64,000 bases of DNA from JAIQFF01 sp963725615 (GTDB lineage: Bacteria > Acidobacteriota > Terriglobia > Terriglobales > Acidobacteriaceae), in assembly GCA_963725615.1 (NCBI GenBank), contig CAVRZO010000028.1, forward strand, positions 45,554-109,553, in the 5' to 3' direction. Position numbers and translations under genes: made by a program. The notes beneath the pieces are model-generated. The model had not been told where the DNA came from. It was given only the letters and a program-made list of their open reading frames with translations, and did not search any database. Below are positions 16,607 to 24,377 of this stretch, in pieces (the stretch's first letter is position 1; each line of letters starts with the position of its first letter).

Positions 16607-17497
16607 ATGGACTTTGATCAGCTAGTTACTTTCCTGGAAGTGGCCAAGCTGGGAAGCTTCTCCCGTGCGGGCCAGAAAGTCTTCCGCTCGCAGTCCGCCG
16701 TCAGCGCGCAGATCCGACAGCTCGAGCAGGAGTACGGAGACCGCCTGCTCGATCGTTCCGGCAAAGATGTAACCCTCACTCCCGCAGGCCGAGTCCTGTT
16801 CGCCTACGCTGAGCGCCTTCTGCAGATGCGGGACGAGTCTTTGCTCGCCGTCGCCGATCAGGGCACCAGTCCGCGCGGTACGCTGGTGATCGGCGCCAAT
16901 GAAGCCACCTGTCTTTACGTGCTGCCCGACGTCTTCGCCAAATACTGTCATCTCTACCCCGGCGTGCAGATCAGCATTTACCGCAACTTCAGCTACAAAA
17001 TTGTCGAGAAGCTGGAGAACGGCACCATTGATGTCGGAATTGTGACCTTGCCGGTGAAGTCGGCCAGCCTCAAGACACATTCCATTTTTCGCGATCAGCT
17101 GATGCTGATGGTCAGTCCGCAGAACGCGCTGGCCAAGCTTGACGTGGTGCCGGTAAGCGAAGTGGCCAAACAACCGCTGCTGCTGCCCAAGACCGGCTAC
17201 AGCCGCCGGGTCATGGACAAACTGTTTCGTCCCTATGCCTCCCATCTCCAAGTCCGGATGGAATTGCCCAGCGTAGGCATGATCAAGAGTTTCGTGGCGG
17301 CCGGGCTGGGTGTTTCGCTAATCAGCTCCAGCTTTGCCAAGGACCAGGTACTGGCGGGACGGGTCAAACTGATCCCCATCCGCGACCAGGAGCTATGGCG
17401 GGAACTGGGGATTGCCTATCGGCGCGACCGTACCCACACCCGGGCGACGACGACCTTCATCAGTACCGTCCGGCAGCTGGCTACGGCTTCCAAATAA
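16607..17497 (+). CDS. LysR-type transcriptional regulator
   Basis: The 296-residue protein has the standard LTTR layout: winged helix-turn-helix at residues 1-62 (SFSRAGQKVFRSQSAVSAQIRQLE) and a two-lobed effector-binding domain from about 90 to 290. The effector lobe resembles the CysB/CysL/CbbR-like group only generally, so no ligand can be named. Position between the sulfur/glutamate genes and aspartate kinase makes sulfur or nitrogen metabolism a candidate regulon, but LTTRs usually regulate a divergent neighbour and none is present here. Confidence 0.9.
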   Translation: MDFDQLVTFLEVAKLGSFSRAGQKVFRSQSAVSAQIRQLEQEYGDRLLDRSGKDVTLTPAGRVLFAYAERLLQMRDESLLAVADQGTSPRGTLVIGANEATCLYVLPDVFAKYCHLYPGVQISIYRNFSYKIVEKLENGTIDVGIVTLPVKSASLKTHSIFRDQLMLMVSPQNALAKLDVVPVSEVAKQPLLLPKTGYSRRVMDKLFRPYASHLQVRMELPSVGMIKSFVAAGLGVSLISSSFAKDQVLAGRVKLIPIRDQELWRELGIAYRRDRTHTRATTTFISTVRQLATASK

Positions 17498-17677
17498 GCC
17501 TCAGGCCAGTTACCCGCCTCCCATGCGGCTAATCGAATTTGTCGATGCAGGTCATCAAAATTTCCAATTTCCTTTTTTCGAGGAAAAGTTGCTAATCTTC
17601 AGCAGAAGCCTCAGAAACTTCGATCGCGGTGACTCGCGGTTATGAATGAGACTTGAACCCAGCTGAGGGGGTGCGGT

Positions 17678-17848
17678 ATGAAAGAACTGGAAAGCGGATT
17701 AAACAAAATCCTGGAAGAGCATCAGCATGAGAGCGGACTCCACGTCATCGGAGGCAGGCGCAGACTGGTTGATCGGCTGATGCAATTCTTTGAAGAATTC
17801 AAACCGGAGCAACCGGACCCGAGACTGGGCCGCCAACAGCACAACTAG
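17678..17848 (+). CDS. Small uncharacterised protein (56 aa)
   Basis: This 56-codon ORF has a good ribosome site (GAGGGGG about 6 nt upstream of ATG). The product is predicted mostly helical and charged, with EEHQHESGLHVIGGRRRL in the middle and an amphipathic MQFFEEFKPE segment; no domain was recognised. It lies between the LysR gene and the lysC leader on the same strand, ending 22 nt before the leader ATG, so it may be cotranscribed with lysC or simply host its promoter. The 180 nt before it contain no convincing gene. Confidence 0.45.
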   Translation: MKELESGLNKILEEHQHESGLHVIGGRRRLVDRLMQFFEEFKPEQPDPRLGRQQHN

Positions 17849-17870
17849 GATCAGGCTGCGAGCAGCAACC

Positions 17871-17975
17871 ATGAAAGCAATTTCCCTGAAGGCTAAGGCT
17901 AAGCGAATTACATCGATGAGCATTACATCGACACGAATTCGCGTGTCTTCTGGGGGAGGGCGCCTGGTGAGCTGA
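17871..17975 (+). CDS. Putative leader peptide of lysC rich in Lys/Thr/Ile/Met codons
   Basis: This 34-codon ORF encodes Lys at positions 2, 7, 9 and 11, Thr at 14, 19 and 21, Ile at 4, 13, 18 and 23, and Met at 1 and 16. These are the four end products of the aspartate-kinase pathway, clustered in the core KAKAKRITSMSITSTRI. The ORF ends at TGA 17973, 27 nt before a terminator hairpin, and lysC follows. By analogy with thrL-type attenuators, stalling on these codons would prevent termination. CTGGGGGAGGG (17950-17960) can pair with 9 of 11 bases of the 5' terminator arm, a possible antiterminator. An in-frame ATG at 17790 would give a 61-residue version; the Shine-Dalgarno is weak for both. 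Confidence 0.62.
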   Translation: MKAISLKAKAKRITSMSITSTRIRVSSGGGRLVS

Positions 17976-18002
17976 GAAACACAGAGCTTTAGGGCCTACA
18001 AA

Positions 18003-18039
18003 AACCCACCGCCAGAAGCAACTGGCCGGTGGGTTTTTT
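18003..18039 (+). terminator. Intrinsic terminator (attenuator) ahead of lysC
   Basis: The stem AACCCACCGCCAG (18003-18015) pairs with CTGGCCGGTGGGTT (18022-18035) with a one-base bulge and a 6-nt loop, followed by a T tract (18034-18039). It lies 49 nt before the lysC ATG. The stem sequence closely matches the attenuator before sulfite reductase. Confidence 0.88.
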
Positions 18040-18088
18040 ATTTGCTCCAAACCCACATCAACCAGCAAGAGCACACAAGGGAGACAAG

Positions 18089-19555
18089 ATGAACGACCTG
18101 TCAGAAGCGAGTAATGAAGCAGCGCAACGGAGTCCGGAATACGTTGTGATGAAGTTCGGGGGCACTTCGGTGGAGGACGCCGCCGCCATTCGACGCCTGT
18201 GTCGCCTGGTGCAACGGCCGTTATCGCTCCGCCCCGTGGTGGTGGTCAGCGCTCTGGCCAAGGTCACCGACCAGCTAATGAACGCGGGATGGGCAGCGGC
18301 GGCAGGAAATCTCGATTCCGCCCGGGAGATTCTGCAAATTCTCCGCCAGCGGCATGAAACGGTCGCGAGCGGACTTGCGAAGGGCGATGAACGCTGGCGT
18401 CTCTCCCGTGAGTTCGCCAGGGAATTCAAGTCGGTCGACAAGATACTAGCCGCCATCGCATCGGACAAGGCGTTTGCGCCGTGCTCCCAGGACAAGCTTT
18501 TGGGCATCGGCGAAGTGCTTTCGTCGAGGCTGGTGCAATCCGCGTTGCAGTCCGCCGGAGTGGACGCTGTCCTGGTTGATGCACGCGAGTGCATCATCAC
18601 GGACGCTGCCCATGCTCGCGCCACCCCCCTGTGGGAAGAAACCAATGCTCGCCTGCAGGCTGTGCTGTGGCCGCTGTTGGAATCGGGGCGGGTTCCAGTC
18701 ATGGGTGGATTTGTCGGCGCGACCCGCGACGGCATTCCGACTACGCTCGGTCGTGGCGGATCCGATTTCAGCGCCTCCATCGTAGGCGCCGGCGTGCACG
18801 CCCAGCGCATCGAGATCTGGACTGACGTAGACGGCATCATGACCACTGACCCGAACCTGTGTCCCGACGCCCGCCGCGTCCCACGCATGAGCTTCGATGA
18901 AGCGGCCGATCTGGCCTACTTCGGGGCGAAAGTATTGCATCCGGCGACCCTGGTACCGGCCATGCGCAGCAATATTCCGGTATGGGTGCTCAATTCCCGC
19001 AATCCGGAGTGCGCCGGAACCGAAATCGTAGCGCGCTGCGAAGGCGACGGAGTGAAGGCCATCACTGCCAAGCGCGGCGTGGCCATCGTAGACGTCGAAC
19101 CAGTGCGCTGGTTCGCGCCCGAACTGTTGCGTGAGGTCTTCGACGTTTTCGAACGCCATCAGCACAGCCTGGACCTGCTCTCCGCTTCACGCGGCAGCCT
19201 GGCGCTGCTGGTGAGTTCGGTGTCGGCCCTGCCGGCCATCGCGGACGAACTGAAAGGCATGGCCAACGTTCGCTGGGAAAACCACAAAGCCCTGGTCTGC
19301 CTGGTGGGAGAACAAGTCCGCCGCCGTCCGGAGCTCGCCAGCCAGGCCTTTCGCGCCATCGGCGATATCGACGTCCGCATGATCTGCCAGGGGGCATCGG
19401 AGCGGAACATCAGCTTCCTGGTGGACGAATCGCGCGCCGTGGAAGCGGTGGAACGTCTGCATCAGTCATTCTTTTCGCGACCGGATCCCGCCGTGGCGCA
19501 GCGCGGTTCGCCGTCCCTGTGCCAGTCGGAAGTTGTCTGGCATGGTGCCGATTAA
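18089..19555 (+). CDS. lysC: Aspartate kinase
   Basis: The 488-residue monofunctional aspartokinase starts with the family signature VMKFGGTSVEDAAAIRR and carries the kinase motifs GRGGSDFSA and WTDVDGIMTTDP. The C-terminal third (about residues 330-470) is the tandem ACT regulatory region that binds Lys or Thr in relatives. It phosphorylates aspartate, the first step to lysine, threonine, methionine and isoleucine. The ATG at 18089 follows GGGAG at proper spacing; the upstream extension from 18029 would begin inside the terminator and is rejected. Expression is probably attenuated by the upstream leader. Confidence 0.94.
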   Translation: MNDLSEASNEAAQRSPEYVVMKFGGTSVEDAAAIRRLCRLVQRPLSLRPVVVVSALAKVTDQLMNAGWAAAAGNLDSAREILQILRQRHETVASGLAKGDERWRLSREFAREFKSVDKILAAIASDKAFAPCSQDKLLGIGEVLSSRLVQSALQSAGVDAVLVDARECIITDAAHARATPLWEETNARLQAVLWPLLESGRVPVMGGFVGATRDGIPTTLGRGGSDFSASIVGAGVHAQRIEIWTDVDGIMTTDPNLCPDARRVPRMSFDEAADLAYFGAKVLHPATLVPAMRSNIPVWVLNSRNPECAGTEIVARCEGDGVKAITAKRGVAIVDVEPVRWFAPELLREVFDVFERHQHSLDLLSASRGSLALLVSSVSALPAIADELKGMANVRWENHKALVCLVGEQVRRRPELASQAFRAIGDIDVRMICQGASERNISFLVDESRAVEAVERLHQSFFSRPDPAVAQRGSPSLCQSEVVWHGAD

Positions 19556-19707
19556 TGTAGACGCGAGCGCCCTCGCTCGTGCGGGGTCCCCTCCAGCCCC
19601 GTGGGGACAGCCGCCCTCGGCTGTCCGGCGGAGCAAGGCTCCGCCTTCTGGTCCCGGTAAAACCTGTCGAGCCGTGCTCGACCGGACAGCCGAGGGCGGC
19701 TGTCCCC
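19554..19707. repeat. Composite palindromic repeat (CGCGAGCGCCCTCGCTCG plus GGACAGCCGCCCTCGGCTGTCC)
   Basis: It begins TAATGTAGACGCGAGCG directly at the lysC stop, then holds two inverted copies of a GGACAGCCG(C/A)... palindrome separated by about 60 nt. Related sequences occur at 37776, 42749, 49304 and 55902. Confidence 0.75.
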
Positions 19708-19780
19708 AAGCATTCCGCGGTGACCCTGTTCGAGCGGTGCGCTCGCCTACATTTTCGATTGCCCGTATCGAAATTTCTAC

Positions 19781-19808
19781 TTGACACTCACCGCATACCA
19801 ATTATCAT
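19781..19808 (+). promoter_or_regulatory. Sigma-70 promoter of the arginine operon
   Basis: TTGACA (19781-19786), a 16-nt spacer and TATCAT (19803-19808, 5/6) form a strong promoter. The expected start point near 19815 lies inside the first ARG box. Confidence 0.8.
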
Positions 19809-19809
19809 A

Positions 19810-19847
19810 GGTGAATAATTATTCATCATGATGAATAGTCATTCATG
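19810..19847 (+). promoter_or_regulatory. Tandem ARG boxes (ArgR operator)
   Basis: There are two 18-bp ARG boxes with perfect TGAAT-N4-ATTCA cores at 19812-19825 and 19832-19845, separated by 2 bp between full boxes (20 bp centre to centre, one face of the helix plus two turns). They overlap the predicted +1 and the argR start codon, so bound ArgR would block its own operon. Confidence 0.9.
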
Positions 19848-20285
19848 AGCAAGCCGCTGCGACAAAAAGTGATCCTGGAAGTGCTGGACCAGGGTTCGGT
19901 TAGCAGTCAGGAAGACCTGCAGCGGGCTCTGGGCAAGCGTGGTTTGAAAGTAGGGCAGGCAACGCTCTCGCGTGACATTCACGAGCTGGGCCTGGTCAAG
20001 ACCGGATCGGGGTATGTGCTGCCGGGCGAGGCGCTCTCAGAGCCAGCCCTGCCGCCAGTTTCGCGGCTGGTAAGAGAGTTTGTATTGGAAGTGAAGGCAG
20101 CGCAAAACCTGTTGGTCATCAAGACGACCGTAGGCAGCGCGCAGCCCGTGGCCGCCGCACTCGACGGCCAGGATTGGGAGGAAGCCATCGGAACCATCGC
20201 AGGCGACGACACGATATTGATGGTCTGTTCCGACAACCGGGGCGCCAAAACCTTGGCCGCTCGCATTCAGGAGATGCTCGCCTGA
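19845..20285 (+). CDS. argR: Arginine repressor ArgR
   Basis: The 146-residue protein has an N-terminal winged helix (residues 1-70; VGQATLSRDIHELGLVK contains the conserved SRD of the recognition helix) and a C-terminal oligomerisation/arginine-binding domain (about 78-146; GTIAGDDTILMV includes the GDDT arginine-contact motif). It is normally a hexamer that binds ARG boxes in the presence of arginine. The second ARG box overlaps its own ATG, implying autoregulation. It is the first gene of the operon, and its stop overlaps argC by one base (TGATG). No Shine-Dalgarno is evident. Confidence 0.95.
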   Translation: MSKPLRQKVILEVLDQGSVSSQEDLQRALGKRGLKVGQATLSRDIHELGLVKTGSGYVLPGEALSEPALPPVSRLVREFVLEVKAAQNLLVIKTTVGSAQPVAAALDGQDWEEAIGTIAGDDTILMVCSDNRGAKTLAARIQEMLA

Positions 20286-21331
20286 TGGCGTCCAAGCTCA
20301 AAACCGCAATCCTGGGCGCGACCGGATACTCCGGCTTCGAACTGGCCCGCATTTTGCTACGCCATCCCGGCGTAGAAACTCCGGTGATGCTTCAGCGTTC
20401 CGGCGAATCGGCCGCGGAAATCAATCTGGCGGACATGTATCCCGCCATCTCCGGCAACGGAGGATATCCGCTACAGCCGTGGTCGTGGAGTGAACTGAAA
20501 CGCCGCGAAATCGAACTGCTTTTTCTGGCCACTCCTCACGAAGTATCGCGCGCACTTGTGCCGGAAGCGATTGCGCATGGCATGCGCGTGGTTGACCTGA
20601 GCGGGGCATGGCGTTTGCGAGAGGCGCAAAACCGCGCCGTCTATGCCTTCCACGACGAGAATGCCGTCACCGCTGCCGACCTCATGGAGAAAGCGGTGTA
20701 CGGCCTGCCCGAGTTGAACGGCGACCGGCTGCCCAGCGCAGCGTTGGTGGCGAATCCCGGATGCTATGCGACTTCGGTGATTCTGGCTTTGGCTCCGCTG
20801 TTGGCTGCGGACATCGTCGATCGCGAAAAGGGAATCATTTCGGATTCGAAGTCCGGCGTCTCGGGCGCGGGTAAAGAAGCGACTGCACGCACCCACTTCG
20901 TCTCGGTGGCGGATAACTTGTCCGCGTACTCAGTCTTCGGACATCGCCATGTCGGAGAAATTCTCGAGCAGTTGAAACTGGATTCGGGTGAGCTGATTTT
21001 CACACCGCACTTGTTGCCGATTCCGCGAGGAATCCTCTCCACCATCTACGTTCATCTAAAGCGAGAGATGAAACCTGCGGAAGTTGAAACTTGCTTTCAC
21101 GATTTCTATGCGGGCAAACCCTGGGTTCGCATTTTCGCGACGCCAAAGCTGCCGCAGATACAGTTTTCGCTTCACACCAACTACTGCGACCTGGGCTTCT
21201 GCCTGGCAAGAGACGGACGCCGCCTGGTGCTGGTGTCGTGCATCGACAATTTGCTCAAGGGCGCCGCCGGACAAGCAGTTCAGAACATGAACCTGATGTA
21301 TGGGTTTAAGGAACAGGAAGGTCTGCAGTGA
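20285..21331 (+). CDS. argC: N-acetyl-gamma-glutamyl-phosphate reductase
   Basis: The 348-residue protein has GATGYSGFEL (11-20), the NADP loop of the family, and VANPGCYATS with catalytic Cys160. The C-terminal HLLPIPRGILSTIY stretch is also typical. It reduces N-acetylglutamyl phosphate to the semialdehyde, the third step of arginine synthesis. The start is the ATG overlapping the argR stop; the longer frame upstream is a shadow of argR. The argC stop overlaps the argB ATG by 4 nt. Confidence 0.95.
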   Translation: MASKLKTAILGATGYSGFELARILLRHPGVETPVMLQRSGESAAEINLADMYPAISGNGGYPLQPWSWSELKRREIELLFLATPHEVSRALVPEAIAHGMRVVDLSGAWRLREAQNRAVYAFHDENAVTAADLMEKAVYGLPELNGDRLPSAALVANPGCYATSVILALAPLLAADIVDREKGIISDSKSGVSGAGKEATARTHFVSVADNLSAYSVFGHRHVGEILEQLKLDSGELIFTPHLLPIPRGILSTIYVHLKREMKPAEVETCFHDFYAGKPWVRIFATPKLPQIQFSLHTNYCDLGFCLARDGRRLVLVSCIDNLLKGAAGQAVQNMNLMYGFKEQEGLQ

Positions 21332-22114
21332 AGATCGTAATCAAGCTCGGCGGCGCCGCTCTCGAAAACAAGAACACATTGCACAAGTGCGCTCGTGCCA
21401 TCGTTGAGCTGGCGGAAGACGGCCACAAAGTCACCGTCGTGCATGGCGGCGGCGCGGCGCTTACTCGCACGCTCAAGCTTCTGGGCAAGGAAAGCGATTT
21501 CGTAAATGGCCTGCGCATCACCGACGCGGAGACTCGCGACGTCGCGTTGATGGTGCTGGCGGGAATCGTCAACAAGAGTCTGGTTGCCGCCATCGTCGCC
21601 GCCGGACGCCCGGCCATCGGACTTTGCGGCGGAGACGGCATGGCCTTCCGCGCTCGCAAAAAACAGACGCAGGGCTACGACCTGGGATACGTGGGAGAAA
21701 TCTGCTCCGTCGAGCCGCGCTGGCTGGAAGCCATCTGGGGACTCGGTGGCTTGCCGGTGCTTTCCTCGGTTGCTCTGGGTTCGGACGGCGAATACTACAA
21801 CGTGAACGCGGACCAGATGGCGTCTGCCTGCGCCGTGGCTTGCCACGCCGATACCCTCATTTTCCTCACTGACGTCGCGGGCGTGAAGGATGCCGAAGGC
21901 ACGGTCATGCCCTGGCTGAACACCAAGCAGATTCCGGGCATGGTCGAGAACGCAGTAATAGCCGGAGGCATGCTGCCCAAGCTCGAAGCCTGTGGACAGG
22001 CGCTGCGCAAGGGCGTGGGCCGGGTACGCATTCTGCCAGCGGCGCAGGCCGACACGTCTACCGCAGTTTTATCTCACCAAGCTGGACGGTGGCACGGAGG
22101 TCATCTGCGCATGA
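21328..22114 (+). CDS. argB: Acetylglutamate kinase, frameshifted near its 3' end
   Basis: The N-acetylglutamate kinase domain is intact for about 242 residues: KLGGAALE (6-13), VVHGGGAALTRTLKLLG, and NADQMASACAVACHADTLIFLTDVAGV. After GRVRILPAAQAD the reading frame departs. The family C-terminus LPQFYLTKLDGGTEVICA is encoded one base out of phase (22058-22111), ending at TGA 22112. One extra base in ACGT at 22054-22057 explains this. As written, the frame bypasses this stop and continues into argD, giving a 679-residue ArgB-ArgD fusion to 23367. The span given is the inferred ancestral gene, whose TGA would overlap the argD ATG. A real fusion, pseudogene, programmed shift or sequence error are all possible. 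Confidence 0.8.
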
Positions 22115-23367
22115 GCCTCGCCACTGTCGTTCGTTCCGAAGCCAAGCTGCTGCTTCCCACTTACGATCGCCAGCGCGTACTGTTCGAGCGCGGGCGCGGC
22201 GTCTATCTATGGGATTCTCGGGGCAAACGCTATCTCGACTTCCTGAGCGGGATCGGAGTGAACGCGCTGGGCCACGCGCATCCGGTCATTCAGTCGACGT
22301 TGAAGCGGCAGGCGGGCCGGCTGATTCACGTCTCGAATTTGTTTTTCCACGAATTCCAGGCGGAGCTGGCGAAGCGGCTGACCAGGATTTCCGGTTTGGA
22401 CAAGGCTTTCTTCTGCAATAGCGGCACCGAAGCCTGGGAAGGCGCGCTCAAGATGGCCCGTGCTTTTGCGCGCACTCAGAACAGCAACGGTCACAAGGCC
22501 AAGTGGCGGTTGCTGGCGCTGGAGAATTCTTTTCACGGTCGAACCTTCGGCTCACTGGCCACGACAGGTCAGGAGAAGTATCGGCATCCTTTTGCGCCGC
22601 TGGTGCCGGGAGTTGGGTTTGTCGCTTTCAACGATGTGGACGACCTCAAGCGGCAGTTTGACGGCAGTGTCTGCGCCATTTGTCTCGAGACCATACAGGG
22701 CGAAGGCGGGATCCGCCCGCTTAGTCCTGAATTTCTCCAGACCGCGCGCCAGTTGTGCGACCGCACCGGGGCACTATTGATTCTCGACGAAATCCAATGC
22801 GGACTGGGCCGCACCGGAAAGTATTTCGCCTACCAGCATTACGGGATTCAACCCGACATCGTCACCGTCGCCAAGCCGTTGGCAGCGGGGCTTCCGCTGG
22901 GAGCGCTGTTGACCACCAATCGCGTAGCCGGGGGCATGCATCCCGGAATGCACGGCACCACTTTCGGTGGCGGGCCGCTGGCCTGTTCAGTGGCCATTGA
23001 ATTCCTGCGCGTGCTCGATCGCATGTTGGGACACATACGACAAACCGGAGACTACTTCCACGCCAAGCTCGAAGGTCTCAAAGCCAAGCACGAGGGCGTT
23101 AACGAAATTCGCGGTATGGGTCTGATGCTGGGCATGAACCTCGATTCGGCCGACCGGGCGAAGGCAGTGGTCGCGCAGTTATTGGATCGCGGCATCCTCA
23201 TTAATCGCACGCAGGACACGGTGCTGCGTTTCCTGCCGCCCTACATCATTCAGAAAGCCCACGTGGAACTGGTGGTCCGCGCCCTCGACGCGGCCCTTAC
23301 ATCCACCCAACCGAAAAGGAATTTAATCGGCAACAAAAAGCCAAGCAGAAGGAGCCAATCACGGTGA
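22111..23367 (+). CDS. argD: Acetylornithine/succinylornithine aminotransferase
   Basis: The 418-residue PLP aminotransferase (class III) starts MSLATVVRSEAKLLLPTY. Visible motifs are FCNSGTEAWEGALKMAR (phosphate binding), NSFHGRT, LILDEIQCGLGRTGKYFAY with the PLP-contacting Asp, and TVAKPLAAGLPLGA with the Schiff-base Lys. It transaminates N-acetylglutamate semialdehyde to N-acetylornithine. The ATG at 22111 would overlap the ancestral argB stop (ATGA). In the present sequence this ORF is in frame with the shifted argB, so it could also be translated as the C-terminal half of a fusion. Its stop overlaps argF by 4 nt. Confidence 0.92.
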   Translation: MSLATVVRSEAKLLLPTYDRQRVLFERGRGVYLWDSRGKRYLDFLSGIGVNALGHAHPVIQSTLKRQAGRLIHVSNLFFHEFQAELAKRLTRISGLDKAFFCNSGTEAWEGALKMARAFARTQNSNGHKAKWRLLALENSFHGRTFGSLATTGQEKYRHPFAPLVPGVGFVAFNDVDDLKRQFDGSVCAICLETIQGEGGIRPLSPEFLQTARQLCDRTGALLILDEIQCGLGRTGKYFAYQHYGIQPDIVTVAKPLAAGLPLGALLTTNRVAGGMHPGMHGTTFGGGPLACSVAIEFLRVLDRMLGHIRQTGDYFHAKLEGLKAKHEGVNEIRGMGLMLGMNLDSADRAKAVVAQLLDRGILINRTQDTVLRFLPPYIIQKAHVELVVRALDAALTSTQPKRNLIGNKKPSRRSQSR

Positions 23368-24377
23368 GCAGCCAGCCATTTCAATCCACACAGGTCGCAA
23401 CTCCCCCGGCAACCACGACTTTTCCGGGACGCGATCTCATTTCCATCCGCGATCTCAGCCCCATCGAGATTGAAACCATTTTCCATCTCGCGGGACTGCT
23501 GAAGGCGCGGCCATCGAATTTCCGCACGGCACTGGCTGGCAAGCAAATGGTGATGTTCTTCGAAAAGGCATCCCTGCGCACCCGCCTCACCTTTGAAGCG
23601 GGAATGGCCAGCATGGGCGGCAACGCCTTCTTCATGGACCAGACCGCCGGCCGTTTGGACGCCCGCGAAAAACTGAGCGACATTGCGCACAATGTCGAAC
23701 GCTGGGTGGACGCCGTGGTGCTGCGCACGTACTCTCACGGCACCGTGGAAGGCATGGCCGAGCACGCTTGCATTCCGGTGATCAACGCGCTCAGCGATCT
23801 GGAACATCCCTGCCAGGCATTGGCCGACTACTTTACTTTGCTCGAGCGCTTCGGAGATCTGAAGAAAATCTGCCTCGCCTACGTGGGCGACGGCAACAAC
23901 GTGGCGCACTCTCTGCTTCTGACTGCGGCAACTTTGGGATCCAGCATTCGCATCGCCACGCCTGAGGGCTATGCATGCGACACGCAAATCGTGGCCGACG
24001 CCCGCGATCTCGCGCAACAGACTGGTGCTGTCATCGAGATTCTCAACGATCCCAAACAGGCTGTGGACGGGGTAGACGCGGTCTATACTGATGCCTGGAC
24101 CAGCATGGGTCACGAGCACGAAGAGCAGGAGCGAAACCAGATTTTCCCGCCCTACCAGGTGAACCAAACGCTCGTGGCCGGCGCGGCGCCTCACGCCGTC
24201 TTCATGCACTGCTTGCCTGCTCACCGCGGGATGGAGATCACGGACGCCATCATGGATTGCGATCGCTCCGTCGTTTTCGATCAGGCCGAAAGCCGCTTGC
24301 ATGTGCAGAAGGCCATTCTGCTGTTACTGCTTGGCGGCAAGGTGGGCCGCACGAATTCGAGGAATTCCAATGGCTGA
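23364..24377 (+). CDS. argF: Ornithine carbamoyltransferase
   Basis: The 337-residue enzyme carries FEKASLRTR (about 55-63; the SLRTR variant of the carbamoyl-phosphate loop STRTR, common in several phyla), HPCQALADYFTL, DAWTSMGHE (SMG loop) and HCLPAHRG with the catalytic Cys. It makes citrulline from ornithine and carbamoyl phosphate. The start is GTG, overlapping the argD stop (GTGA); the first ~25 residues are less conserved, so translation could start later. Its 3' end overlaps argG by 8 nt. Confidence 0.94.
   Translation: MSSQPFQSTQVATPPATTTFPGRDLISIRDLSPIEIETIFHLAGLLKARPSNFRTALAGKQMVMFFEKASLRTRLTFEAGMASMGGNAFFMDQTAGRLDAREKLSDIAHNVERWVDAVVLRTYSHGTVEGMAEHACIPVINALSDLEHPCQALADYFTLLERFGDLKKICLAYVGDGNNVAHSLLLTAATLGSSIRIATPEGYACDTQIVADARDLAQQTGAVIEILNDPKQAVDGVDAVYTDAWTSMGHEHEEQERNQIFPPYQVNQTLVAGAAPHAVFMHCLPAHRGMEITDAIMDCDRSVVFDQAESRLHVQKAILLLLLGGKVGRTNSRNSNG

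Noticed and set aside
17522..17645. Short ORF between LysR and the 56-aa ORF
   Set aside because: No ribosome site or recognisable sequence; likely chance.
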